Assembly: GCA_025403435.1 (NCBI GenBank)
Contig: CM046350.1
Location: 24,367,661 to 24,431,660, forward strand
DNA length: 64,000 nucleotides
Reading direction: 5' to 3'
Source: Artocarpus heterophyllus
Lineage: Eukaryota > Streptophyta > Magnoliopsida > Rosales > Moraceae
Of the stretch, positions 35,420 to 47,223 are shown in pieces (positions within the stretch are counted from its first letter, which is position 1; each line of letters starts with the position of its first letter). The position numbers and the translations under genes are program-made. The notes beneath the pieces were generated by a model. That model saw only the letters and a program-made list of their open reading frames with translations. It made no database searches and was not told the origin of the DNA.

Positions 35420-36809
35420 TTGTTTTAAATCTTTGCTTAATATGCTTTGCTCTATAAAGTATTTTCATATTTGAACTTTTTATCTAAAATACAGACTTAA
35501 AATCACACTTAAAAAGCAAACAAATCACTCAAACAAAGTTTCATAAAACATTGCATTTAGGAAACATATCTTGGGAGGTCATGGTCGGCAGGCAGTTCAG
35601 CAGGACCAGCCTGCCGACCATTTTGGGTTAGCCTACCAGTTAAAAAGATAGGAAGCTAGATTTTTCAGCCTCCTGTCAACCTACCAACTCAAGAAAACTA
35701 GCCTATCGGATATGCCAACTGGCCAACTGAAAGCGCTGCTTCTGCTTGTCAGTGAACTGCTTTAGAAGCAAAATTTAATTCTTGCTTTAGGTTGTCTGTC
35801 GAACTCACAAGACCAGCCTATCAAAGGCCCTGCTTCAGTTTGCTAGTGGAATAGTTTAGAAGCAAAATTTGTTTCTTGCTTTAGGTGGTCTATCGGACTC
35901 AAAGACTAGCTTGCCGATGGTCCCAAGCGACCTGCCAACTACCCCAGGCAGCTTGTCAGTTATATGACAGTTTGGAGTTTATTTTAGGAAATTTCAAATT
36001 CCAGCTTGCTAGACCAAATTCTTGACCTGCTGACCAGTCTATAACGAGTAGTTTTTTTTTATCATTAGAACTCTATTTGCAACAATTATTTTGATCCAAA
36101 CATGTTATTTTAGGCCATAATTGAGTACTTGGAGGATATATATAACCCTTTATTCATTATGCTCAACCAAAAAAAAAAAGCATCAATTGCAATCTTTCTT
36201 AAATTGTTTCAATCATAAGCATCCATTTCTCACACTCTTGAGCTTATATATTCTATATTCTTTCTTAAGAGTTGCTCATACCCTCCAAATAGGCTTTATG
36301 TTGTATTTATCATCTCTGAAGAGTTTATTTTGTGAGCCAAATTTTTCATACTTACCCTTGAGTGAAATAGGTTTCCAAAGCCTTTGCAAGTTCAGGGTTG
36401 TTTTTGGTTGGTCAATCTCTGTATAAAATTGTTGAGTTGTTTGGGTTTGTCAATCTTTGTAAAAAATTGACGGTTGTAAGAGGTTGTGGTGAGCCTTGGG
36501 TAGAAAGAGTCACAGGATTGTACAAAGAGTGATCGCGCCGAAAAGATGGTCATGATAGTGGAAGAGGCCGAGTCGAAGCTTTGTTTGGTGACATTGAATA
36601 GGAATATTGCCGAACCACTATAAATAGTGCTTGCACTTCTCCATCCTTAACTCTTTACTTTAAGACATTTATATTTTGTTGAAATGTATCACAATTGCTA
36701 TTTGTGTGTTTTACTTATTTGTACGATTGATCTTAAAAATTCCAATAATTGTAAAAAGTTTTTACATACCAAATTCACCTCCTTTTAGGTAGCTATTCTT
36801 GGGCTAACA
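35420..36809 (+). mobile_element. SIRE-like copia 5' LTR
   Basis: Ends ..GGGCTAACA at 36809, then two bases and a primer binding site. The start near TGTTTTAAATCTTTGC at 35423 is a guess. It contains a tandem duplication of about 100 bp (35735-35935) and repeated GCCTGCCGAC-type motifs. A likely TATA box, CTATAAATAG, lies at about 36620-36629. The long frame at 36121-36426 is LTR sequence. Confidence 0.6.
35735..35935 (+). repeat. Tandem duplication of about 100 bp in the LTR
   Basis: Two units share GCTTTAGAAGCAAAATTT/AGTTTAGAAGCAAAATTT, TTCTTGCTTTAGGT.GTCT and then TCGRACTCA..AGACYAGC. Such U3 repeats often carry enhancer sites. The copies have diverged by roughly one base in seven by eye. 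Confidence 0.6.
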
Positions 36810-36811
36810 AT

Positions 36812-36823
36812 TGGTATTAGAGT
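36812..36823 (+). other. Primer binding site of the SIRE-like element
   Basis: TGGTATTAGAGT two bases after the LTR. The usual copia PBS, complementary to initiator tRNA-Met, is TGGTATCAGAGC; both differences are C-to-T. Confidence 0.75.
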
Positions 36824-36868
36824 AGAAAGCTCAAACTTATTTTTGAAAAAGATTTCACAATCTTGAGC

Positions 36869-38220
36869 ATGGCTACTTAAAATTTTCAAAACATAGAAGG
36901 CTATTCTACAATTAGACTTCCTTTCTTCAACAAAAATGATTGTAATTATTGGAAAACTGGAATGACAATTTATTTGCAATCCGTTGATTATAATCTTTGG
37001 AATATTATTGAAAATGGTCCATATAAACCTACAAAAGAAGTGGACAATATTTTAGTTCCAAAAGATCCTAAAGAATATAATAATGATGATAAAAAGAAAT
37101 TGTCATTAAACGCCAAAGCTGTAAATATTTTGTATTGTGGTTTAGATAGAAATGAGTTTAATAGAATCACATCTTGCACATCTACACAAGATATTTGGCG
37201 TCCTTTAGCAGTAGTTCACGAAGGAGCGAATCAAGTTAAAGAGACTAAAATAAATTATCTTCTTCATGACTATGAAATGTTTAAAATAATAGAACATGAG
37301 ACTATTGCCAAAATGTATATTAGATTTACAGATATTATTAATGGTCTCAATTCACTTGGTAGGACTTTCAAAACAAGCGAATTGGTTAGAAAGCTTGTTT
37401 GATCCCTACCTCCCTTCTGGCATGTCAGAAGGATGAATTTGGAAGAAGCAAAAGATTTATCAACTCCACAATTAGAAGAGTTGGTTGGATCCCTCATGAC
37501 CCATGAAATTTCAAGAAGGCAAAATAAAGAAGAAGAAGATAAGAAAAAGAAGTTTGGGATTTCCTTGAAAGCTTCCACTCTCAAAGAAGAAGATTCAGAT
37601 GACGATGAGCCAAGAGAAATCGCCAACATGTGCTTCTTGGTCGTAGACAACAATGATGATGATAAGGTAAGTACTTCTAACTCTTCCGATTATGATAATG
37701 ATGATTTGATGTCAAAGAATTATCTAGAGCCTTCGATGAATTGCATGATGATTATGAAAAACCTGTTCTTAGAAATTCCGTACTTCAAAAATTTTTATTC
37801 TTTTAGAAGAAGTTGAAATTTTGAAAAATGAAAAATGTAAGCATGATACTTAAATAATTGAGAATGCTTTTTTAAAAGAAAAAGTTGATGATTTGACAAA
37901 AACGGTTTTGAAATTCACTAAAGGAAAAGAAATTTTGATTTGATGCTTGGTGAATAACGTTGTGTTTTTAACAAGGTGGTTTAGGACATAAACCATGCTT
38001 TGAACAAAAATAGTTCAAAAATTATTTTATTCAAGCATCAACTTGTTTTCATAACTCAAAATATGTATGTACCTATTGCAATCAAGATGGACATACCGCA
38101 TCTTATTGCTATAGCAAGAAAAGTGCATATTTTGGAGTAAAACAAAGATGATTAAAGGCTTAAAGACTAATGAAAATGGACCCAAAGCTATGTGGGTACC
38201 GAAAATAAAAAATTAAATTG
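36869..38220 (+). pseudogene. SIRE-like copia gag with zinc knuckle, broken
   Basis: Gag of a SIRE/Maximus-type copia element. ATG at 36869, in-frame TAA three codons later, then long open stretches: IEGYSTIRLPFF, YWKTGMTIYLQSVDY, ENGPYKPTKE, SLNAKAVNILYCGLDRNEF, HEGANQVKETKIN, RFTDIINGLNSLG, broken by TGA at about 37400, then EEAKDLSTPQLEELVGSLM and an acidic tail. Around 38072-38115 an intact CCHC knuckle reads CTYCNQDGHTASYC. The stops at the start and at 37400 both fit C-to-T decay. This is one of the better preserved gag genes here but is not translatable as one protein. Confidence 0.85.
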
Positions 38221-38984
38221 TTTTGTAGTGAGGATGAAAGATTCCTAGATAGAAAAGGATCAAAATATGATGAAGAATGAAAAAAGGGATAGGCTAAATG
38301 TAATTGTGTGAAACAAAGTCCGGTTAATGGCCCAAGGTTTCAATCTATAAGAAGGTTATGTATTTTTATTCATTCATACTTAATCTTATTATTTATGGAT
38401 ATTGACATATCATATTGATTGAGATCTTGGTGATGAATGATTGAATATTTCCTATATATGTAGTTTTATCTTCTCATTAGAATTGGTTTCATGCTTAGTT
38501 TTACTCAATAAGATATATATCACTTTAATTATTGTACATGCATTTTTGACTTCATGAATTGTATTCTTTAATATGCATAATTTGATTATTGAATATGATT
38601 TTATTGACTTATGTTTGATCTAAATGTGTTTAATGATAAACTCATATTTAAAATTTATTTGAGTTTAAATTGATTTTTAAAAGAGAATTCCACCCCTTTT
38701 CTCCACATTTGCATTATAACATTGTTTTGTTGGATAATTTGAATATTTTGGATGTTTTGTTTTGAATATTAATGTCTCCATTATTGTTGATGATAAAGGG
38801 GGAGAGAAAGATGATTGATTGCTGTACAGATTGCTTTGAATTAGTTGATTTGATTGCATATGTTATTTAAAATAGAGGGAGAAGATGCATTTGATGCAAG
38901 AGAAGTCATGTCTCTTTTGATTAAGGTTACTTTCATAACTTACTTTTGGATTGAGATTGAGATTGAGATTGAGATACAAAATAA
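38221..38984 (+). pseudogene. Collapsed pol and 3' tail of the SIRE-like element
   Basis: Right after gag, at about 38312-38350, the frame gives NKVRLMAQGFNL-EG, the N-terminal signature of copia RT. Protease, integrase and the rest of RT are absent. Stop-rich sequence follows; ATAAAGGGGGAGAGAAA at 38791-38807 is a polypurine-like tract usual near the 3' end of SIRE elements. A (GAGATT)n microsatellite lies at 38949-38974. Confidence 0.65.
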
Positions 38985-39400
38985 GGATATCAATTTGGGT
39001 ATATTGTGCATAGAACCTTATTTGACTCTCAAGAGAGGTAATGAGATAAGCTTATGACCTGGATTAATGAATTGGATGGAATGAAGTCAATAATCATGAA
39101 ATAGGATAAACATATGAAGAATTGAGTTAAATCAAGTCCCTAGACATCTTATTCATAGATTATCCATATTATAAATTATTTATTTTGTTTTTGTGTTTTG
39201 TTTAATTAGTTTAATTAGTTTTATTTTCCTTTTATTTATTTTCCTTTTAACTTTGATTGCCTAAATAAAGCATGGTCATTGTAGTTGTTGTAATTAGCTA
39301 ACTTTTAGATTTCAGTCCTTGTGGGAAATGATAATCCTTAACTCACCAATCTTATACTAAAACCTGACCCTATGTGCTCGCGAGTATAGGAAAAAAGAAG
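38985..39400 (+). mobile_element. Gypsy LTR/leader fragment
   Basis: 38985-39100 matches 54616-54725: AGGATATCAATTTGGGTAT, GAGGTAATGA/GGAAAGGTAATGA, CTGGATTAATGAA, GAAG.CAATAAT. The following CCTTGTGGGAAATGATAATCC resembles the U5 end of plant gypsy LTRs. No coding region. Confidence 0.45.
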
Positions 39401-39422
39401 TCTCCATCAAAAAATGAGGATT

Positions 39423-39893
39423 TCAATACTGAGGAACAAAAGATAAGCTGGCTACCACATTAGGGGACGCCTTCCTATCATTAACAAAGCCAACATACCT
39501 AGTCTTTAACGGCCAAGAACACAGCAAATGGGCTGACTTATTCAGTAATCTAGAAATCCACAAGAAAGTAACAGAGGAAACCTTATTACTCAAAGACGAA
39601 ACATTAGACAATAAGGGCGTAAGATACCAGATGGGGCAGTCTTTCCTTTTCGATAATGAGTCTAGGAGTATCTTGCTGTCACCCTCAACACAAACACAGG
39701 GCCATTTCAAACTAACTACTACATGAAGAACTCTCCAAATGGCTTGCAATTCCGCCTCTGTAGCACAGCTGGCTTTAACCACTCCAGCCCATATACAAAC
39801 GACATCTCCTTCATGGTTTCTAGCAGCAATAGCTACACTTGTGTTTACGTTCTTGAAAGCACCATCTACATTGATCTTAATAACTCGTACGGC
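39423..39893 (-). pseudogene. LINE-type RNase H domain fragment
   Basis: One open minus frame without ATG, from an upstream TAA at 39894-39896 to TGA at 39423-39425. It reads IKINVDGAFK, VAIAARNHEGDVVCIW, ATEAELQAIWRVL and VEGDSKILLDSL, the pattern of the plant RNase H-like domain found at the C-terminus of LINE reverse transcriptases and in stand-alone RVT_3 proteins. The D, E and D positions expected in the active site are present. No RT is next to it. It could be a stand-alone host RNase H-like fragment instead. Confidence 0.65.
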
Positions 39894-39999
39894 TTAATCC
39901 AACCCAGCCCTAACTGACGTAAAAAATGGGCAGAACCTTTTTTAACCATGCTTTTTAGAGTTTCTCATAGTAAAATAAGGGTCATTCAAAGACTCTGCT

Positions 40000-40696
40000 G
40001 TACATTTTTAATAATAAAAATACCCAAAATATCCTCTATATTTTGCCTAAATAGCACTTTTGTCCTTCTCTTATTAAAATGCACAGAACACCCCACGTAT
40101 TTTTTCAACATACCACTTTTGCCCTTCATTATTTAAAATCACAAAACACCCCCTATGTTTTCAAAATCATACTCAAAATACACTCTAAAGCAATTAAGCT
40201 TTTGTTTTTTAAAAAATTCTAAGATTATCTTTCCTAGTATATATTAAGTGCTATTTTAAATATAACTTGACTTAAAAATAAAAGAAAAGGTGATTTAATA
40301 TATTCAAATAAATATTTTAATCAAGCAAATACTTTAATTATTTTTAGAGTTTCTAACTTTTTAAATTGATTTTATTTAGTATTTTGGTTTAATAATATTT
40401 AAATTGTATTTAGTAAAGGTTAGAAAAGAAAAGTTTAGTTTTTTTTTTAAAAAAAATTATAAAAAATGAAAAAACTTGTCAGAAACAAAAACATACATAC
40501 AGCAAAATAACCTTTCAATTTAATATATATTTGGAAAGATAATTTTAGAATTTTTAAACCATTAATTGCATGGGAGTATTTTGAGTATGAACTTGAAAAC
40601 ATAGGGAATGTTTTGAGCATTTTAATAGTTAAAGAGGCAAAGTGGTATTTACGTAAAACACATGAGATATTTTGGGTATATTTCTTTTTAATGTAA
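40000..40696. mobile_element. Long terminal inverted repeat element
   Basis: About 220 bp at each end are inverted copies: left has ATACCCAAAATATC, AAATAGCACTTTTG, ATTAAAATGC, CTATGTTTTCAA.ATCATACTCAAAATAC; the reverse complement of the right has ATACCCAAAATATC, AAATACCACTTTG, ATTAAAATGC, CTATGTTTTCAAGTTCATACTCAAAATAC. The left arm has an extra internal duplicate of about 75 bp. A Mutator-like origin is likely from the TIR length, but I find no clean target duplication. No coding sequence. Confidence 0.6.
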
Positions 40697-41746
40697 TAGT
40701 TTACAAAATGCATTTTCTATTTATAATCAATGTGGGGATATTTTTTTATGTAAAAAAAATCATTTCTATTTGTAGTTAACGTGGGATATACATCAAGGTA
40801 TATTTTAATATGTGTTTTGATGTAATTTTTTTTTTGCTTGATAAAATTGTAATAAATATAGATTATAATTAATGGGGACATTTATTAATTTTGTGGGTGT
40901 AAATATAGTCATTTCTTTGCTAATTTATTTTAAAAGAATTATTCCATTTCTTTCTTTATGCTATGAAGTTGACTTTGTTTTTTCTTTAAAAGAAAAAATG
41001 GACCTTCCGTAGGGTATCTTAAAAAAATGATCCATAAGAAAATAATAATCAAAGATATTTTAGTTTAGGGTATTTTCATAAATTGCATCATCTAAGACTT
41101 ACAATTTTATTTATGCCACATATGTTTAAAATTTATTATGATACTAAAAAAAAAAATATGTTGATGACATATACTTTATATTCCATCCGAATATTTTTCC
41201 TACCAAAAATAGCTGATCATCTCTGATTCCGATAATTGGGAGTTGATGATAAAATATATTTTGTGAGATATTTTTTTTATATCCTTCTAGATTTCTTTTT
41301 TTCTTAACTACAATGAGTTACACAACTTTTCATTATCATCCATGAGGCATTTTTTTTTATCCACCATATCTACATTAGATGGTAAGAAAAGAAAAAGACT
41401 CACAACAATAAAATGAACACATACACATCAAATTATCAAAAGCCAAAAATACAAAAAAGGAGCATATTCCTTGCCTTCAAATCTTGTCGATGACCACAGT
41501 GGGTGATGGCCTTGTCGTGTGCATGTCGAGACCTTGTCATGATTCTATTATGCAAAGGCTCAAACCTTGACGTGACTGTATCGTGTGGAGGTCTTGACGA
41601 AACTTGCAATCCTATTGTAATTCTGTTGCCTAGAGGTCGAGATGGCATCACACAGAGGTCCAAACCCTATCATGATTCCATTAGTTGTTGATCTGCCTCT
41701 TCTCGACCACCACCCCTTTCATCCAATGACCTTACCTCTACCGAGG
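40697..41746. other. No gene; GC-richer patch at 41460-41746
   Basis: AT-rich, then a GC-richer segment with several repeats of the kind TTGTCGTG/GTCGAGA.CTTG just left of the CACTA element. Overlapping open frames on both strands at 41436-41691 suggest composition rather than coding. Confidence 0.4.
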
Positions 41747-41794
41747 ACGCACTACTAGGAATTTTAGATTATACGACCCTCATTTAATGACTTT

Positions 41795-42005
41795 TTTCCA
41801 AAAACCGTCGTGATAAGAAAAAAACCACAGGGAGTTACGTCCGAGAAGATGAAAACTATCCTTGTAGAGGAGGCCATCTACCACGATGGTTTTTTCAAAA
41901 ACCGTCATAGAATGTTGAGGCCTTCCACAATGGGTTTTTAAAAAACCGTCGTGGAAAGCTATGACTTTCTACAACCATTTTTAGAAAAAACCGTCATGGA
42001 AGAAG
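41795..42005. repeat. CACTA left subterminal repeats
   Basis: At least four copies of AAAAACCGTCRTGG-like motif, several paired with the inverse (CCACGATGGTTTTT..AAAAACCGTCATAG), forming hairpins. In En/Spm such arrays bind the TnpA-like protein. Confidence 0.8.
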
Positions 42006-42334
42006 ACTTAAAAGACCTTTTCTCAACTTGACAATCAGACATGAATTACGAACCTAGCTCTTAAATACACATCTAGAACCCTCCGAAACTACTGTAGCTA
42101 TCCCTCTTTGTCTCCATCCTCCTTAATCTCCTTCCTAATTATAAGTTTTTATTAGAAATTGATAAATTGGTGTTGATTTTGTTATTTATTTATCCGTGTT
42201 TATTGTATTGTGGATGGGTATGATTAATTTGTTTTATGTATATGGTTTATGATTAGAATATGATTGGTATGTGTAATTTGTGAAATTATTTTTAATTGAA
42301 TTTGTATTTATTATTTCTATTTAGGACTTGCGAA

Positions 42335-45300
42335 ATGGATAGGAAATGAATGTAGGATTTTCAATTGTCTAGAGAATATGTAAATGGTGTGGAAGAATTC
42401 TTGGATTTTGCTAAAGCTCAAGGCCATAGTGATAAATTTGGTGTCCTTGTATTCAATGTGGAAACCATAGATCTCATTCAATTATAGTTGTCAGAGGATA
42501 TTTATTTCAAAATGAAATTATAAGTAGTTATCAAAGTGGCATTTTCATGTCGAGTCTAAGTTCAATCCAACTTTAGTAAGTAAAGAAAAGGAAGCTATTG
42601 TAGAAGATAATATGAATGACCACGACAATATGGTTAACATGGTCAATGATTTGGAAGAACACTTCCTACACCGTCCATATTTATTTGAGACAATAATGAA
42701 TGATGCCAAGACACCCATGTATGAGGGATGTACCAATTTCACCAAATTGTCCCTTTTAGTTGGATTATGGAATTTGAAAGCGCTGGGTGGGTGGTTAAAT
42801 TCTAGTTTCACAAATCTTTTAAAATTTCTAGGAAGGCTTTTACCAGAGGGTAATTAATTACCAACTAGTATATATGAGGCTAAGAAGACTTTGAGCACTT
42901 TGGGAATGGAGTATGAGAAAATTCATGCTTGTGAAAATGATTGTGTTCTTTGTATGAATGAGTATAAAGACGAGAATTATTGTCCGGTTTGTCAACAATT
43001 AAGGTGGAAGAAAGGTAAGGAGCCAAAAAACGATAAGAATGGAGTGCCAACGTTTGAGACGTTTCTACGAAAATGCAGAACATGCCAATAATTTGGCATA
43101 GCATCATGACAAATGGCTCGGCAATGGTATGCTTGGATATCCAGCGGATTTACCACAATGGAAGACTTTTGAAGCCGATTATCCTGACTTTAGTGTTGAT
43201 CCAAGAAATATACATTTTGCTTTGTCGACGGATGGAATGAACCCACATGGTAACATGAGTAGTAGGTATAGCACTTGGCCTATCATACTTGTTAACTACA
43301 ATCTCTCTCCAAAGATGTGCATGAAGTGAAAGTTTTTAATGTTGTCTTTATTATTTTGGGTCCTCACAACTAGACAATGATATTGATGTTTACTTGGCAT
43401 CGTTAATCGATGACCTAAAAAACTTGTAGAAAAATAGAATCGAAGTTAGAGACGCTTACCGAGAAGAGACGTTCACACTTTGTGCAATGTTAATAGGGAC
43501 AATTAACAACTTCCCTGCATATGACAATTTATTTGGTTATTCAATGAAGAGTTCTATTAGTTGTCCTATTTGTATCAAGGAAACGTCTCACAAACGGTTG
43601 AAGAATGGTAAAAAAACCCATTTTTCTTAGTCATAGAAGATGGTTGCCAAGAGATCATTGTTACCATAAACAAAAGAAAGCCTTTGATAGCAACATCAAA
43701 GAAAGAGACCCTCCTCATCCTTCGACGGGTGAACAAATTTTTGAAATGGTAAAATATATGAAAGTGGTATTTGAGAAGAGAAAGTGAGCTAAGGATGAGC
43801 CACCAATAGATAGACTATGGAAAAGAGATCAATCTTTTTCGATCTTCTATATTGGAAAACACTTTTTGTTTGTCATTACTCGGATGTTATGCATATTGAG
43901 AAAAATGTCTATGAATCAATAGTCGGCATGTTGGTTGACATTATGGGTATGACTAAGGATGGTGAAAAAGCACGGTTGGATCTCATGGAAATAGAGATTA
44001 GGCCTAGTTTGTTTTCCAAGAAAAGAAGGAACCACAGTTACTTACCTCCAACAAAGCACACATTATTGAGAGCGGAGAATAGAAAGCTTAGTGAATGGCT
44101 TGCTTTGTTAAAAGTGCCAGACGTCTATTCTTTAAACTTTAAACAGTTGGTGTTGGTGAAGGATTTGAAACTTGTTGGCATGAAAACACATGATTATCAT
44201 TTTGCATTGCGGGAACTCTAACAAAAGATGTGAGATTTGCAAATATCAAGTTGTGCTCCTTCTTTAATTCAATATGCTCCAAGGTAATTGATCCACTTAT
44301 GATAGATTCACTACAATCAGAGTTGGTGTAAACCTATTTTCCACTAGCATTTTTTGACATCATGATTCACTAATGGTGCACTTAGTACGTGATGTTAAGT
44401 TATGTGTACTGGTATATTTGAGATGGATTTACCCATTTGAAAGATATATAAAGGTTTTGAAGGGCTATGTGAAAAACCAAAATAGGCTAGAGGGATTATC
44501 ATGGAAAGTTACATAGCTGAGGAATCGGTTGAATTTTGGTCCGAGTACTTGTCCAATGTGGAAGCAATTGGGGTGCCAAAGACAATAATCATTGAGGCTA
44601 AGGGAATATCGATTGGCAATCCTTCCTCGGTAAATCGAGAGGAGTAGGAGCAAGCTTGTCTCAATGTCTTGCACGATGCTAATGAAGTGGAGCTTTCATT
44701 GAGGTGCACATGAAAAAATTAAAAAAGCCAAACCCAAAAAGAGTAAGAAATAAGAAGTAGTTGCAAGATGAACACAACCAGACCTTTCGGCTGTGAATTA
44801 GAGCAAACATCTATGGCAAGTGCTCCACATCACAAGATATAGGCATGTCACAAGACTTAAATAACCTAGCTAGAGGACTGTCATCAGTAGTTAAAAGGTA
44901 TACGTCATATTCTATAAATGGTTACATATTCTACACTCACAAAAGAGATCGGAAGCATCCTGTCTAATATAGCAGTGTGACTCTCTGTGTCGAGGATATG
45001 CATATTTCCTCTGCCAAGGACAAAAATCTGGTATATGGGACCATGGACTACTTTTGTTTCATTGAAGATATTTAGGAACTTGATTATGGGGGATTGGACA
45101 TAGCACTTTTTAAGTGCAAGTGGATCAACAATAACCATATTAAGACCGATAATGACGGCATCATGGTAGTTGACTTTAGAAGATTGGGATACAAGAATGA
45201 TCCCTTCATTATGGCATCATAAGCAATCCAAAATTTTTATGCAACGGATCCCCAAGATTTTGAATTGTCTCTAGTCATTTTAACGAAGCCAAGAGTAGTT

Positions 45301-45479
45301 ATTCATGGTGAAAAGTTGTCAAGGATTGCATGGACATCCCCTCATTCATAAAGGGATTGCCACTAGTTGAAGAGATAGATGATTTTGAAGATGATGTTTT
45401 GCACTTGCTTCGTGAAGATGTGGAATGGATATGTATTGAGGAACCAATGAAAAAAAAGAGGAAAAATGAGCATCTGTAA
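42335..45479 (+). pseudogene. CACTA transposase (TNPD/TNP2 type), decayed
   Basis: Starts MDRK at 42335 with stops in the next few codons, then LSREYVNGVEEFLDFAKAQG, frameshift to CPCIQCGNHRSHS (Cys-rich motif), then YEGCTNFTKLSLLVGLWNLK, LPTSIYEAKKTLSTLGMEYEKIHACENDCVL (around 42860-42960), then FSVDPRNIHFALSTDGMNPHGNMS and STWPIILVNYNLSP (43190-43310), SDVMHIEKNVYESIVGML (43880-43935), LPPTKHTLL, YIAEESVEFWSEYLSNVEAIGVP (44502-44575), HISSAKDKN (45000) and FKCKWINNNHIKTDNDG (45100-45160). This is the full order of TNP2 transposases. At least a dozen stops and shifts make it inactive. The longest intact pieces are 43817-44221 and 42891-43091. Confidence 0.9.
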
Positions 45480-45639
45480 ATAAATGTATGTTAATTTATT
45501 TCAATATATTTCTTTATTTTGTTTTTCATTTTTTAAGGTAAAGGATATCTATTTATAGTTATATTTGTGATAAAAATGGCAAAAAATAAAAACTCTGGGC
45601 TGTTGGATGCTTAACACACAGGCTGGCCACCCTGGGCAA

Positions 45640-46050
45640 TTTTTTTTGAAAGACTAATTTTCCATGCTGGTTTTTTACTGAAATTGTCGTGAAAAACAAA
45701 CCTTACACGATGGCCTTTGTAAAAACCGTTGTGTAGGGGTACCAACTTTTTACTACAGTTTTTGTAGAAACCATTGTGGAAAGATGACCTTTCACGACGA
45801 TTTTTACAAAAACTGTCGCGTAAATTTCCTTTATCACAATGCTTTTTACAAAAACCATCGTGTAAAATTTCCTTTATCACGACGGTTTTTTATGATAGAG
45901 TTCCCCTGAAACACCCAAAATTGATGCCTATTTGGATGTCTCCATGATGGAAAAAAACCGTCGTGAAAACTCAATTTTGTACCAGAATGGAGGTTTTCAC
46001 AACTGTTTTTTAACCGTCATGAAAGTTTTCCATGACGGTTTAAAATTGCC
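45640..46050. repeat. CACTA right subterminal repeats
   Basis: About ten copies of the CACGACGGTTTTT/AAAAACCGTCGTG motif in both orientations, many as inverted pairs separated by a few bases. The minus frame at 45611-45880 is simply the translation of this array and is not a gene. Confidence 0.85.
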
Positions 46051-46078
46051 ATGGAATGCCCAATTTGTAGTAGTGACG

Positions 46079-47223
46079 ACCCCTAACAAGCAAACTTTTT
46101 AAAGAGTGTTTCATATGTTTTTTCATTATTTTTATATTAGAAAATGTTAGGATCAAATATAGTTGTGTTTATTTGTTTTTTTGAGAATTAGATTTTAAAC
46201 CATTGAGTTTTAATTGGATGGTTAAGGAAAAATATCTAATCAATGGGGAATTATGAATTTTTTTTATGGTAGTTATTCCCCTCAAAAAAAGAGAGGGGGA
46301 AAGAAAAGACAAGATGGAAAAGGTGTAAGGTGTTAAAAAGGTTGTAAGCTATGCAGGTTGCTCTAAGCCATTGTATTAAACTAAATAAAAAAAAGCAATT
46401 TCGAACCATTAGATGGATTCAAAAGTTGGTTGAAGTACAAAAATTATTCTTTCTTAAGTATACGAGCATGAAGGCACATGTTTTTAAAACTTGTAATTAT
46501 GAAACATAAATAAAATTTTTTAATACAAATAGTTATTCTTTTATTTGTTTTCATTTAAAATATATAGATAATCATGCTATAATAATTCCACATCTAATTT
46601 GAATTGAGCTTGAACATACATATCATTTGCAAATCTATATACAAAGATGTAAACATAATTTTATATAACAAATATATAATTATTTTAAAATTAAAAAGTA
46701 ATATCATAATTTTTTAAAATAACATTATAAACTTATTATAAGGAGAGAGCAAAGGACGGAGAAACATCATGATAGTAATTAAGTTTAAATTAAGTAAATA
46801 GCATAATTTAAGTAAAGGTTAGTGAAAAATGTCAGAATTTTTAAAAGTATAAAATAAATAGCATATTAATATTTAAAGGCTATGAAAAGACCCAAAATAC
46901 CTCTTTCATAACACTACTATGAAACGGGTCTCTCTCTTGTGTTTTTTTCTTTCTCTCCCCACGTCTCATCTACTCTATGCTACCAATGACGATTGTTATT
47001 GCCTCCGTTGTCAATGTTCGTATAGGTCAATAGTGTGCAAGTCTCAAGCGACCATGGACAAACTCAAATCACACAAGCTTTGATTTCCACAATGGACATC
47101 CCGAGTTTATCCATCATCTTTGGCATGGCCTAGATCATCGAATCGTGTGTAGATGTGAGCTCTCGATAAAGTGGCATCTTTAGATCTTGGAGAGAGAGAG
47201 ATTTTGGGGACTGTGAGAGAGAG
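46079..47223. other. No gene; GC-richer patch at 46920-47200
   Basis: AT-rich to 46880, then CT-rich and GC-richer sequence ending in AG microsatellites (47190-47223). A segment at 46400-46480 is similar to 52318-52400 in the same orientation (ATTAGATKGATTCAAAAG), so these two regions flank the LTR below as a possible older unit. Confidence 0.35.

Larger units (their letters stand above)
41750..46075 (+). mobile_element. CACTA (En/Spm) transposon, 4326 bp
   Basis: Left end CACTACTAGGAATTT at 41750; right end on minus CACTACTACAAATTGGG from 46075. Direct ACG at 41747-41749 and 46076-46078 is the 3-bp target duplication expected for this superfamily. Subterminal repeats line both ends and a decayed TNPD-type transposase lies inside on plus. 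Ends and duplication are intact, so the element could still be mobilised in trans if a related transposase were present (inference). Confidence 0.93.

Noticed and set aside
45611..45880. 89-residue minus ORF with repeating FHDGFYKN-like units
   Set aside because: It is the translation of the CACTA subterminal repeat array; repetition comes from the DNA motif, not from a protein.
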